Shown here: positions 10,338 through 20,059 of the stretch, one piece after another
Layout of the letters: each line of letters begins with the position of its first letter
Numbering within the stretch: the stretch's first letter is position 1
Source of the DNA: Zancudomyces culisetae
Taxonomy: Eukaryota > Kickxellomycota > Harpellomycetes > Harpellales > Legeriomycetaceae
Direction: 5' to 3'
Assembly: GCA_001969505.1 (NCBI GenBank)
Contig: LSSK01001029.1
Location: 1-21,920, forward strand
DNA length: 21,920 bases
Translations under genes and position numbers: made by a program
The notes under the pieces: model-generated
The model's database searches: none
The model's input: only the letters and a program-made list of their open reading frames with translations
Told to the model about the DNA's origin: nothing

Positions 10338-10919
10338 TTAGCATGTAGAAACGGTGGTAGTAGTAAAAATTGTGGTTTTGATGGTAGATGTGACCAAATT
10401 CGTAGCTCCGCTTGTCTTTCCATTTGCGGAGGTCACGTATACTGTATTTTCCCTAGTTACGTATAAAGGCTTTGTGATAGTTGTTGGCCGCGGGCATAAA
10501 GCCGTAACATGAATTGTTGATGAAACAACACGTTCAGTTACCCATGTGGAATAAATTGTTTGAAAAATTGGTTGGAAAAAGCCAAACAAGCCTCGATTCG
10601 AAACAGACTGTGGAGCCTGTGGAGCCTGGGTAACTGTGCGCCTCGTGGTCACGATTCTACTTTCTAGGTTGATATTGCTTTCTACATTCTGAGATTTAGC
10701 TTTGTTCTTGAGTTTCTTATAAATATTAAAAGATTTGGGTTTCTGTGCATTATTATCCCCAGGAATATTTCGTATTTTGTCGTCCTTTACGGCTCTTTCT
10801 TTGAGGATTGTCAAATTTTTGTCGTATATTTCGTCATTCCTACCGCTGAATTGCGTTGTACACACTGTTGTTATAAAAAAAAGTGCGATGTATATGAGTG
10901 TTTTGGGGTCGAATTTCAT
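10338..10919 (-). CDS. Small secreted Thr/Ser-rich protein of unknown function
   Basis: This is a single exon of 193 residues. It starts with a clear signal peptide (two Lys, then TLIYIALFFITTVCTT) with likely cleavage near residue 21. The mature N-terminal half is Lys/Asn-rich and hydrophilic (KKLKNKAKSQ). A dibasic TTRRTV near residue 92 is a possible Kex2-type site. The C-terminal half is Thr/Val-rich, as in fungal cell-wall proteins: FFQPIFQTIYSTWVTERVV, ALCPRPTTITKPLYVT, and the end TIFTTTTVSTC. There is one Cys in the signal region, one mid-domain and one as the last residue. There is no GPI signal and no second membrane segment. The family is not recognised. It lies on the same strand as KEX1, whose gene is upstream, 626 bases away. 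Confidence 0.75.
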   Translation of the reverse strand: MKFDPKTLIYIALFFITTVCTTQFSGRNDEIYDKNLTILKERAVKDDKIRNIPGDNNAQKPKSFNIYKKLKNKAKSQNVESNINLESRIVTTRRTVTQAPQAPQSVSNRGLFGFFQPIFQTIYSTWVTERVVSSTIHVTALCPRPTTITKPLYVTRENTVYVTSANGKTSGATNLVTSTIKTTIFTTTTVSTC

Positions 10920-11545
10920 TTTTATGCCTATCTATTAGTATATGAAAGAAAAAGTATGTTGGTATTTGATCAATTCCATTAAAGGATTTTTCTTCAAGAT
11001 ATACAAGGTTGGCTTTGCCTCAAATTATTTTTTTTTCGCAACCATTTTTTTTTGTAAGAATTGTTGATAATTTAATTTATAGCTTTTGTAAGATCTAAAT
11101 ACATTGGTTGTAACTTCCGGTGATTTTTTGATTTATTTTTTTAACGAAATTTTGAATCGGTTTCTTCTATTAATAGAACATTTTGATTCTCTAATAAAAA
11201 ACTTTGACATTGTACAACATCAATTCATACCAAATTATGACCTGTATTTTGAAGGTGCATAAAAATAAGCCAATATTATACTAACTTTCAATAGCAGAAA
11301 AAAAACACAAAACGATAATGTTTAAAAATATCAAAATAAAAAATCCGTTCTAGTAAAAAGACAAAAACCTTTACGAAACACCGCCCAGCATCCATCGGGA
11401 AAACCAAGGCTCCTACATTTTGAACACGCCTTTGCAAGCTTATCTTTCAAGTTATCATAAAAGTTTAAGGCGTGTTAGTGGTATTCGGTTTGGTTGGTTT
11501 TTTATTTTCAAGAGAAAATGATATCCTATTTATAAATTCTATAAT
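10920..11545. other. Intergenic region between two reverse-strand genes
   Basis: It should contain the promoter of the secreted-protein gene (right of 10919) and the 3' end of KEX1. I see only A/T runs and a less AT-rich patch near 11380-11450. If the KEX1 stop were read through, 26 further codons would follow before a TAA. Confidence 0.5.
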
Positions 11546-13324
11546 CTAGAAAAAGTAAACAGAGATAACAAGAATAAATAAATGCAAATACACAGAAAGG
11601 AAACCTGGCACAATATTCGCTGCAACATTAGTAATATTTTGGGGTGGCTGGATAACCAATCGTGTACCATCTGCATCTTGAAGATTGGCAAAGTATTTCA
11701 ACAAATCAAGCATTTCCCTTGGCTTGTCGTAGCCAGCCATGTGACTAGCATTATAAATTACAGAATATCCCAAACCTCTTTCTTCGTGATACCACCCTGA
11801 ACTTTTACCAGGCACCAGCCAACCGCTATTACTAGTATACTCTCTTTTTGTAAAACCCCTGTAGCCATTCCAAGTCAGATTTCCAATGAGATATTGGTGT
11901 GATAATTTATTGCAAAGAAAATCTTGATCCCCATCAAAGAGTAATATTCTGGTATCCTTTAACAAACTTGGGAGTAGTGTGACAGATGGTGGCGTTGCGG
12001 TATCTCTTGACAACACCTCATTCACATCATCATTGCACTCGACCCAGGTTTGATTAACGTTTTCGGGAGCAATATTAAGTGCTAGTTGCACATCAATCCT
12101 TGAAGCATATTGTTTAAGTAGCTTAACGCTTGGTGGCCAGTTCATTCCACATGCAGGTATAGTATCCGTCAGTCTTACATCATAAATGTTGTAGCATTTA
12201 CCAGCTTTATTGACTCCGGCTGCTAGGATAGTTTCAACAATGCTTTCGCATTCCTCAACTATGATATTGTTGACGCTGTTATTGCTGTAGTGTTCCATGC
12301 AACTGTTGGTTGCAATATTTATTTTTTCGTTCCCTTCTGGTGTCATCTTTTTAACACTATTTATGAACGGACCGTATGATGCATAGGTACTTTTTGGATC
12401 AATCCAACCATTACCTATCATAACCCCACCCAAGTTTATTCCTAGCCTTTCTTTTTGTTTTAGCAAGCTTTGGGCCAAATATGGTAGGTAGGTTCCAGCC
12501 ATACTTTCACCACTAATATATAGTTCTCTGCTTCTGTACTCTGGAAAGATGTTGTAGAAGTTTTTTAAAAACCTCGTCAAATATGCTGTAGATTCGACAT
12601 ATGTTTTGACATAATTGGTAGAGTCGGTGTGACTGTAGCCTGTTCCAAATGGCTGATCAATATAAAGAACGTCAACAAGGTCAGTAAAGGCATAATCCCT
12701 TTTAACTATGTTCCCATCTTCATTAAAAATATAGGGCCCGTTTGTAAGAAATAGACCATCCAAGCTACTGCAACCCGGTCCACCATTTAACCACAATACA
12801 AACTTATCGTTATTGTATTCATTAGTTGTGTTTTTTAGAAGCCAAAAAAACATTTTTTTAGAAGGACCCTCAAGTTCAATATGACCTGCATAGTTCTTTA
12901 TTTCCTGCAGTCTGCTATCTACAATCCCAGGTAACTTGATTACCTCATAATCCTTCTTTGTTTTCTTTGTGACATTTTTCTTTGGTTCATCGATGGTACT
13001 ATCAAATATAAGATCACGTTTCAAGTTATAGATGCCATCACTTTTTTCCTTTTTAAAGTCAAATTCTTTTCTAGAATGTCTTTTCCATTTCACTTCTATT
13101 TGTTAAAATAAAAAAAAGCTCTTTTAAAGCAATTCTAATGTTTTTAATAACACTTCACTGTTCTACTATCTTGTACCTAACACCCAAATGCCAGTAAATA
13201 TATATATTTTTTTACATAAAAAGATAAATCTTTATGACTTACGTTTAAACAGATCATTGTCGTGGGTTTGAACATCCGATGCCAAACATATGTATAGACA
13301 TAGGAGTATAATGGGTATTAGCAT
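11546..13324 (-). CDS. KEX1: KEX1-like serine carboxypeptidase (S10), late-Golgi pro-protein processing
   Basis: Two exons on the reverse strand: 13324-13243 (82 bases) and 13095-11546, giving 543 residues. Exon 1 encodes the signal peptide MLIPIILLCLYICLA; without it the long open frame begins at a GTG and lacks any leader. The intron (GTAAGT donor, AAATAG acceptor, 147 bases) joins in phase 1 and creates a Gln codon. Family motifs: WLNGGPGCSSLDG (129-141), GESMAG with the catalytic Ser at about 225, GDQDFLCN with Asp at about 419, and NASHMAGYD with His at about 479. Kex1 trims C-terminal Lys/Arg left by Kex2, for example on secreted peptides. Two oddities: the usual GESYAG has Met for Tyr, and the chain stops (TAG) directly after a C-terminal hydrophobic segment (about 524-541), without the acidic region and cytosolic tail of Saccharomyces Kex1. 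The tail resembles a GPI signal as much as a membrane anchor. Confidence 0.92.
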
Positions 13325-13460
13325 TATATCCTGTTTTTATTTAAGGTAGAATTTTTAAAATGGGTTGACTTGACAAAAAAAAAAGTACAATACATCTGTA
13401 TATAGGTATAAAAAAAATAATAACAACTGCTTTGAGTTTATGAGATGAGGTAATGTGACA

Positions 13461-13503
13461 TGTATATATAACTGCTATTACAATTTATAGTTATATATAT
13501 ACA
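13461..13503. repeat. Long near-perfect inverted repeat upstream of KEX1
   Basis: The arm TGTATATATAACT (13461-13473) pairs with AGTTATATATATACA (13489-13503), separated by a 15-base loop; the right arm has one extra TA step. It lies about 140-180 bases upstream of the KEX1 ATG. It could extrude as a cruciform or act as a TATA-rich promoter element. Confidence 0.7.
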
Positions 13504-14432
13504 TACACACACATGTTTCTATTTTTTATTTTTTACTTCTTGTGGTATATTCAAAATTTCCTTATTTACATCGATGCCGCAAGTTTCTATCCTTTTTTTA
13601 ATCTCAAAATGGTCTTATGCACAAAATCCCACAAGTTAGTATAAAAAAGGGAAAAAATAAGAAGAGTTTAGTGAAAAGGGTGAAAGTTATTTTCATAAAA
13701 AGCAGAATTTGGCACATAAAGGTCCAGCCTAATAAAGCAAAGAGAATAACTATTACTTTTCTAGTTCTGGGTCGAGGGAATGTTATAGTGAACTCTTCTA
13801 GCCAGAGGATAATACTTTTAAAATTATTGTGATTTGTTTTTTTTTTGTTTTTACAAACCCAAAAAAGGTTCACATTTGCATTGGTTAGTATCATATTTAA
13901 GGTGATTTTCAACATAGTTGAGGATATTCCCCCTTAAGCTATTTTTATTTGATTATTTCAAAACAATAACATGTGAATAGAATATAATCCTTGTACCAGT
14001 AGTGTAAAGATGTTGCTCTAGCTTGGTTGGCTATCGTTTTTCTCCTAAATTTACAAGATAATCAACAATATCACATACACTCATTACTGAACCAGCGCTC
14101 CTTGCCAGGATTATTAATGGAAATGTCATATGGTGTTATTTTATTTCTTATTCGTGCTAATTTATCGGTGGTTGGAAGTTGAAGAGAGGATATAGTGTGA
14201 AAACTAGAATAAATACGTATGGACAGCCTAAAACAATACATTAGAAATTCAGGTTTAAGAGAGTTGAAGGGCTTGGTAATTAACGAATAGCCTTGCTATG
14301 TGTCGAATGTGAGCATTATTGACTATTGTTGCATTCCGGAATTATTCAAAGTTTTACCCCAGATACAAGTCACAAAGTGTCTTGCTGAGAAATATGCACC
14401 CATGCATCATCATTATCTTGGAGGAAGTGTGG

Positions 14433-14464
14433 GAGCAAGAGAGCAAGAGAGCAAGAGAGCAAGA
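14433..14464 (+). repeat. (GAGCAAGA)x4 tandem repeat
   Basis: Four perfect 8-base copies are followed by a degenerate fifth (GAGTAAAA). It is a purine-only strand apart from one C per unit. It lies in non-coding sequence and looks like a simple expansion. Confidence 0.9.
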
Positions 14465-15440
14465 GAGTAAAAAGTTTGGAGTGGTATCAGTTGGAAAAAT
14501 TAAATCTCCTGGGAAACTTGATTGAGTTTTTTTGTTTTATTTTCTTGGATAAAATTATTCAGCCATTGATATCTAAAACTCAATAGGTCAGGAGCTAGAA
14601 CATAACTCACCACAATGAAGTTTGCACATGTAGCGTGTCTTGGTATAAAAGGAATATTTTATTCGTTTTTTTGTAAAGCTAGAACATCAACTGCCAATAA
14701 AATCCGAATTAGCAATTTTTCCTCAAAAAGATTGAGAAAGGAAGAATTTTTAGCAGTTAGTTGGAAAATACACAATGAGTATCACAGGACAAACAAGCAA
14801 AGGTATATTGCAGATTTAATGAGCGTAATGAATTAGCCAGCTTCCAATATTTTATATATAAAAAAGTAAAAACCACACTTGGGATAGAAAGTTTTATTTT
14901 TATCAGGCAGGGGTATTTGGTTATCAATTGTGGCCTATTCCGGTCGAAACCGTGATCGGAGGGTGGTGTGGTCCAGCTAAGATCAAATAAAATGATTTTA
15001 TTGGTTTCTATAGCGAAAATTACTTAGATAAATGCAATTAGGCCGAATATGTGCTTGGTATACATTTCTGGATGCTCCGAATTGTTTACCACTACCAAAA
15101 TCGCTATTAGAATATAATTACAATATTCTCGTACCCAAGTCCAAAAAAGTACAGAGAGCTGTGCCATTGAGGAACAATTCTAGCAAGACTTACCAGCTTC
15201 GTTTCAACTGATATTTGTGTCTTTATTTGAAAACTGTAATTTTGTAGATATTTTACCAAACTAAAGGCGAGATGTTCATCATTCTAATTTTCTAAAAGAA
15301 CATTTCTGCCTTCTACTTAATTCTATCATTGGAGTGGTTGATTTAATGTCCACATATAAAGTGTGATAGCTTTGATTGGTACTATGCACTAAAAAAGGAT
15401 GAAGCTTACCATAAAGGTCAACTTGTATGCAAGAACCGGC

Positions 15441-15485
15441 CTAAAATGGAAGATGCATGTTACAATAGAATCTAAAATGGAAGAT
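15441..15485 (+). repeat. 14-base direct repeat CTAAAATGGAAGAT, two copies
   Basis: Copies lie at 15441-15454 and 15472-15485, about 180-220 bases before the EHD3 start codon. A short palindrome CGTACT-CATAGT-AGTACG follows at 15512-15529. Paired elements at this distance could be promoter sites, but no factor is assigned. Confidence 0.6.
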
Positions 15486-15662
15486 ACTAATAGTGTAGAA
15501 GAGTAAAGAGGCGTACTCATAGTAGTACGTTTCATTTTCAATCTTTCTGGAGACAGCAACGTTTAAATACTGCTTTCTTTCTTTTTATTCTCTTTACCGT
15601 TTATTGATTTTCGCTTAAGGATATAAAAAATAAAAGAGTCAGGGAAAGACTGAAGAATAAAA

Positions 15663-17458
15663 ATGGTAAGAGTTATAATATAATATGAATATGAATATGA
15701 ATATGAGCTCACTTGGCTGAGTTGATTAGCACTGTTGAGCAATCTACCAATGAAAATGTAACTTTTATTTTTATTTTGAGTACTAAACAAATAACTAGGA
15801 GCATATAATATTGACAAAGTATGAAAGAGCATATTCGATGGTGCTTAACAAACCACGCTCACTCAACAGCATAAACTCTGCAATGGCAAAAATAATTAAA
15901 AATAAGGTTAATGTATGTACTCTGAGAAATCTGTTTTTCTAATAGGAAAACACTCGCAATATGCGAATATGAAAACGAGCACATCTTATTGCATTGGCTT
16001 TAGATAGTGTTGCTATTCTTATTCATAGGAATGGGAGCAGTTAGAAGAGTGTAATGTGATGATAATTAAATCATCCACACCAGGCATTTTTTGCGCGGGA
16101 GGCGACCTAATAGGTAAAATGAAGCCCACTATCTTACAATTAAAAAAAAAAGTTCTGCTTGGTATATTTTTGTACGACCTGGGTTTAAATAGCCCACGTT
16201 CAAAGAAATGTGTAGGGTATTTGGTAAACTTATTAAAATAAGCAAAAAATAATAGCGCACATTGCATCTTCTAGTATCCATGCGAAGCGTGAATTCTTCA
16301 AGGATTTATATCTGATGTGCTATACCGTAGGGGTTAGTAAAAAGCCTGTAGTTGCCCTGATTGACGGGATAGCAAGTTAGTGTATTTATTGTGTTTGAGA
16401 TTTTTTCCATTAAGGCTACTTTTTAAAAAAAGAGTATAGGTATAAATGTATGGCTATCAAAAATAAATTTTATAGTGGGTGGTGGCTTAGGAATCAGCAT
16501 ACACGCACCCTTCCGCGTAGTGACAGAAAACTCTATTGTTGCAATGCCAGAAACACTTATTGGGCTTTTCCCGGATGTAGGTGCATCGTTTTTTCTATCA
16601 AGGCTGGATGGTGAATTGGGAACTTACATGGGCTTGATGGGACATAGGCTGAGGGCTCGTGATATATTTTATGCGGGGATTGGAACACACTACGTAAAGT
16701 CAAAAAAATTGCCCGAACTAGAGGAGAGATTGGCAAGAATTCAACATAAGGATTATAATGCTATCAACAAAGTGCTAGAGGAGTTTGTTGAGCCAGATGT
16801 AAATGCCTCACAAGGAAAAATATATACCTATTCGATGTTAAAGTATACTGATGTTATTAACAGATGTTTTTGTTTCTCAACTATTGAAGACATCATGGGC
16901 GCGCTGAAAAGAGAAACCGATATGCAAGAATGGGCTGTAGTAACGATTGAAGAAATGAAGAAAAGATCACCCACATCCTTAAAAGTTACTCTTGAGTTGC
17001 TTAGAAGAGGCAGAAACATGAGTTTAAAAGCATGTTTAGAGATGGAATCGCAAGTTGCGTGTAGGATAATTGAAGGCAGTGATTTTCGTGAAGGGGTGAC
17101 CGAACTGCTGGTCACAAAAAAGAGGCAGCCAAAATGGAACCCATCTAGGTTAGATGTGGTTGATTTGGATAAAATTCAAAAGAAATTTTTTGGTCCACCA
17201 GATACTGACTATAGTTTAGCATTTCCTAGCGATATTGATTATATTCTCTCGCCTCACAGGGGGTTTGCACTCCCTACTGACTTGGAAATTGATTACGTAT
17301 GTACGAGAGTTCTAAATTACAACTATCCTGGAAACATAGCAAAAGCTAGGCTAGTAAGTATACTTGTTGAGAAATACGGAGGAAAAGATGGAGTTATTCA
17401 GAAAGTAATGCACTATTTACTGCGTGTAGATCATGTGGGCTATTTTAGTAAACATTGA
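15663..17458 (+). CDS. EHD3: 3-hydroxyisobutyryl-CoA hydrolase (crotonase family)
   Basis: Five coding exons: 15663-15665, 15799-15912, 16029-16113, 16256-16375 and 16476-17458, giving 434 residues. The enzyme hydrolyses 3-hydroxyisobutyryl-CoA in valine breakdown, normally in mitochondria. Crotonase landmarks cross the junctions in the right order: MVLNKPRSLNSINSAMA, then GIFCAGGDL (oxyanion hole, about 59-66), KKPVVALIDGIA joined to MGGGLGISIHAPFRVVTE, then MPETLIGLFPDVGASFF (Glu about 133, Asp about 141). This last pattern separates HIBCH from ordinary enoyl-CoA hydratases. The only plausible start is an ATG directly followed by a GTAAGA donor; TACTAAA and ACTAG mark the 3' end of that intron. 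For exon 2 the GTATGT donor at 15913 is preferred to GTTAAT six bases earlier; both stay in phase. With this start the protein lacks a mitochondrial presequence, because the crotonase fold begins within ten residues. The C-terminus (FSKH) is not a clear peroxisomal signal. Confidence 0.88.
15666..15798 (+). other. Intron starting immediately after the ATG of EHD3
   Basis: Donor GTAAGA, branch-like TACTAAA at 15781 and acceptor ACTAG at 15798. If unspliced, translation would stop at a TAA four codons after the GTA. The intron contains about four ATGAAT/ATATGA-type repeats near 15683-15706. Confidence 0.7.
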
Positions 17459-17909
17459 GCATGTCTGAATATAGTTTCAATGCATTATTCGTATTCTTGT
17501 TTTTATATTTATATTTGTCTTTTTTCGTTACTTTAAACGTACCATAATATTAGTTATTCAGTATTGATGCATATAAATCATAAAACAAACCGCGATTTTA
17601 GGATCGTATTTTAACATCCTCCACCACTTCATTGTTAACATACTGCTAGCAATTTTTATAATTCCTATTTTCCCCAGCGCGTAAAGGTGGCAAAACCATA
17701 AACGCTAATCAAAAAGAACTAAAAGTGTGAACAAGAGCATGTATGGCTGATATTTTATTTTTCAATTCCTAAAAAACGTGAAAATTTTTGATCAGCTAGT
17801 AAAAATAAAAAAAGGGGGAACGAGGAATGAGGAATGAGGAATTACGCAAATAATACAAGTTGCAAAGCTCAATTGAATATAAAAGTTGGTGGTTCAAAAG
17901 TTGTATATA
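17459..17909. other. EHD3-JIP5 intergenic region and JIP5 promoter
   Basis: No gene is seen. It carries the EHD3 terminator and the JIP5 promoter elements listed below. Confidence 0.55.
17779..17842 (+). promoter_or_regulatory. RRPE-like element and GAGGAAT triple repeat upstream of JIP5
   Basis: TGAAAATTTTT at 17779-17789 is one A short of the yeast rRNA-processing element (TGAAAAATTTTT), found before ribosome-biogenesis genes, and JIP5 is such a gene. Three perfect copies of GAGGAAT follow at 17822-17842, containing AATGAG, which is close to the PAC core GATGAG. The spacing to the ATG is 70-130 bases. The match is suggestive, not proof. Confidence 0.4.
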
Positions 17910-19761
17910 ATGGTAAGTCCATTTGCTCACATAATAATAGCCATATACAGAAAAAGTACAAGAGAAAAACGTGTTAACAAAAAAAAATAGTCGACAAAAA
18001 TAAATGTACCAAAGAATCTACGATTTACTGATCAAACCTTCGATATATCGTTGCATCCCTCAAAGAATCTTGTAGCAACGGGACTGTTGTCGGGCTATCT
18101 GTTTATGTAAGTACAACACAGTTTACTTTTGAGATTACCACACTGGGTTTTCGATATTAAAATTTTGCGTTTTTTTTTTGCAAAACTCGATTCGGCTCAA
18201 AGACAAAGATTATTCATACTTTTATTGATAAATGTAGAAATAAATACAAAGAAAATGAATCAAACGTGCGGGTTTACAAGAAAAAGGTTCATAGTAAAAC
18301 GTGTAGAACACTGAGTTTTTCGGTTGATGGAAAAGGTAACTAGAGTCCAGAACTTTTTTTTTTGAAACAATATCTAGACTTGACGTCCAAAAGTAGCAAA
18401 ATAATAAGTTGGACCAAACGTTCTATAATAGGGATATATACAGGCTCAAAGGATAAAAGTTGGAATTATATTGATTTGGAAAAAGCTGATGTGCTACACA
18501 GCCAGCTAGAGGCGCACAAGTAAGAATGAGACTTGTTATTCTTATTCATACATATGGTATCATCTGTACTATTGAAAAATTTAGCATATATATTCGGCGT
18601 ATTAAAAAAGGATCAATGACTAATGGGCAATAAATAATAAACAAAAGGGCACCTATAAACCGACTGATGACGATAGACGAACACACCTTGGCGACCGGTG
18701 ATGATAATGGCACAATAAAGGTATGTCTGAAAACATTAAAATCATGATTACTCGGATTATAATATGCAACGCTCAAGTAAACACGCTTGAATCAAAATAA
18801 ATTGGAATAGGTATGGGATGTTAGGAGCAAAAAACAGGCCCTCGTTTATAAGGAGCACGTCGATTATATTTCAGACATGATATTTAACCAAAAAAAGAGA
18901 AATCTTATTGTTACGAGCGGTGATGGGTGTTTGTCAGTATATGATATACGTAAGACCACACCGATAATGGTATCAGACAATCAAGATGAAGAGCTTTCGA
19001 GTGTAGCCCTAGTTAGGAACGGGTCTAAGGTGGCAGTGGGAACCCAGGAAGGCGTTTTGGGGTTGTTTAAATATGGACAATTCGGGGACGTTTCTGATAG
19101 ATTTCCAGGAAACCCAAGCAGTATTGAGTCTCTTTGTAAAATTAATGAAAATACGTTGATCGCTGGAGGGGGAGATGGTCATATAAGAGTCATTAGTCTC
19201 TATCCCCATAGCTATTCAGGAAAGGTGGGGAAGCATGGAGCGTTGCCTGTTGAGAGAGTTTTATTGACATGGGACAAAAAATACTTGGTGAGTTTGGCAC
19301 AAGATTCTAAAATCAAATTTTGGAACACATCCAGCATCTACCAAAAGTATGACCAGAAGATTTCTTTCAATTATGACTCAGATTCGTCATCGGGTACATC
19401 ATCCAACTCGGATTCAGCCACAAGATCAGATTCGGGCTCTGACTCTGACTCTGACTCTGGCTCGGATTCAGACACAAATTCTGCATTTGTTCAACCTACG
19501 GCTAACCCTAAGAAGAACACAAATGTAAAGAACACAAATGTAAACGCTGCTTCTGATTCTGACTCTGATTCTGGTTTTGGTTCTGATGCTAACTCTCATT
19601 CTCACTCTGAGTCTGGCTCTGAGTTTGTATCCACAACAATACCACAACCTGGCGTTTCGTCTTCTTTGCTCAACATTCCAGCCAAAAGAAAACAAACAGC
19701 CAAACCAAAGAATACATCAAAGGCAAAACTCAAGTCGTTTTTTAAAGACATTAATAAATAG
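17910..19761 (+). CDS. JIP5: JIP5/WDR55-type WD-repeat protein, ribosome biogenesis
   Basis: Six exons: 17910-17912, 17991-18106, 18238-18335, 18432-18519, 18648-18720 and 18811-19761, giving 442 residues. Each junction was set by phase and by WD-repeat continuity: FDISLHPSKNLVATGLLSGY, then CRTLSFSVDGKGIYTGSKDK, then APINRLMTIDEHTLATGDDN joined to GTIKVWDVR, YKEHVDYISDM, SGDGCLSVYDIR and GGGDGHIRVISLYPH. This string is characteristic of WDR55, whose yeast member Jip5 is needed for large-subunit ribosome assembly in the nucleolus. Residues about 315-398 are an acidic Ser/Asp-rich tract, followed by a Lys-rich tail (AKRKQTAKPK, ending SFFKDINK), as expected for a nucleolar protein. Like EHD3, its first exon appears to be the ATG alone before a GTAAGT donor. 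Confidence 0.88.
17913..17990 (+). other. Intron starting immediately after the ATG of JIP5
   Basis: Donor GTAAGT, GTTAAC near the 3' end, acceptor AATAG. At 78 bases it is a multiple of three; unspliced, the frame stays open for 25 codons and ends exactly at the TAG of the acceptor, so the unspliced messenger gives only a short peptide. The downstream exon has a stop just upstream in frame and no in-frame ATG before the first conserved WD motif, which forces a spliced start. Confidence 0.72.
19381..19629 (+). repeat. Ser-Asp coding low-complexity tract in JIP5
   Basis: Repeated TCT/TCA/TCG-GAY hexamers encode two (Ser-Asp)n blocks separated by a duplicated 15-base unit AAGAACACAAATGTA (encoding KNTNVKNTNV). 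Mixed codon use for the same dipeptide suggests the tract is old and selected as protein, not a fresh microsatellite. Confidence 0.8.
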
Positions 19762-20059
19762 CCACTATTTTCGAGTTTTTGTATAGAATTTCACTGTTTG
19801 CTGGTTTTGCACCACCTTAATAAGTCATTAAAATGTGCTAATACACAAAAAACCTGCAAATCTGGTAAAAAAAATCCCTTACCTGGATGTTCCAAACTTT
19901 TTGATCAATCAAAATTATCAATTACGTTTTGCTGAAATGAAAAAATATAAAATGCTGAAATTTCCACCGAACATTTCTTTAATCCCATATAATATAAAAA
20001 AGTCGATACTGAAAAACTAATAAACAGAATTTTCGTTGCGAAATACAAAGAAAAGAAAA

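Larger units (their letters stand above)
13325..15662. other. Gene-poor 2.3 kb with short repeats
   Basis: No gene is called with confidence. The reverse strand 13604-13915 has an ATG frame of 103 residues whose second half is strongly hydrophobic (two or three possible membrane segments, with RPRTRK before the first); codon use is T-rich and no family is recognised. The forward frame 14615-14836 (73 residues, basic, starting MKFAHVACLGIKG) and a reverse frame of 48 residues near 15030-15175 (starting MAQLSVLFWTWVREY, one membrane-like stretch) are equally unproven. A palindrome, an 8-base tandem repeat and a 14-base direct repeat are listed separately. The right end should hold the EHD3 promoter. 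Confidence 0.45.

Noticed and set aside
13604-13915. 103-residue reverse-strand membrane protein gene
   Set aside because: Hydrophobic open frames are easy to obtain from T-rich DNA; it matches no family I know and no splice or promoter evidence supports it.
14615-14836. 73-residue forward ORF starting MKFAHVACLGIKG
   Set aside because: It has an ATG, but composition and length are within chance for the region and there is no recognisable motif.
19820-19832. Gcn4 site (TGACTTA on the reverse strand) upstream of HIS3
   Set aside because: It has one mismatch to TGACTCA; a single weak match is not evidence of control, though HIS3 regulation by Gcn4 is common in yeasts.
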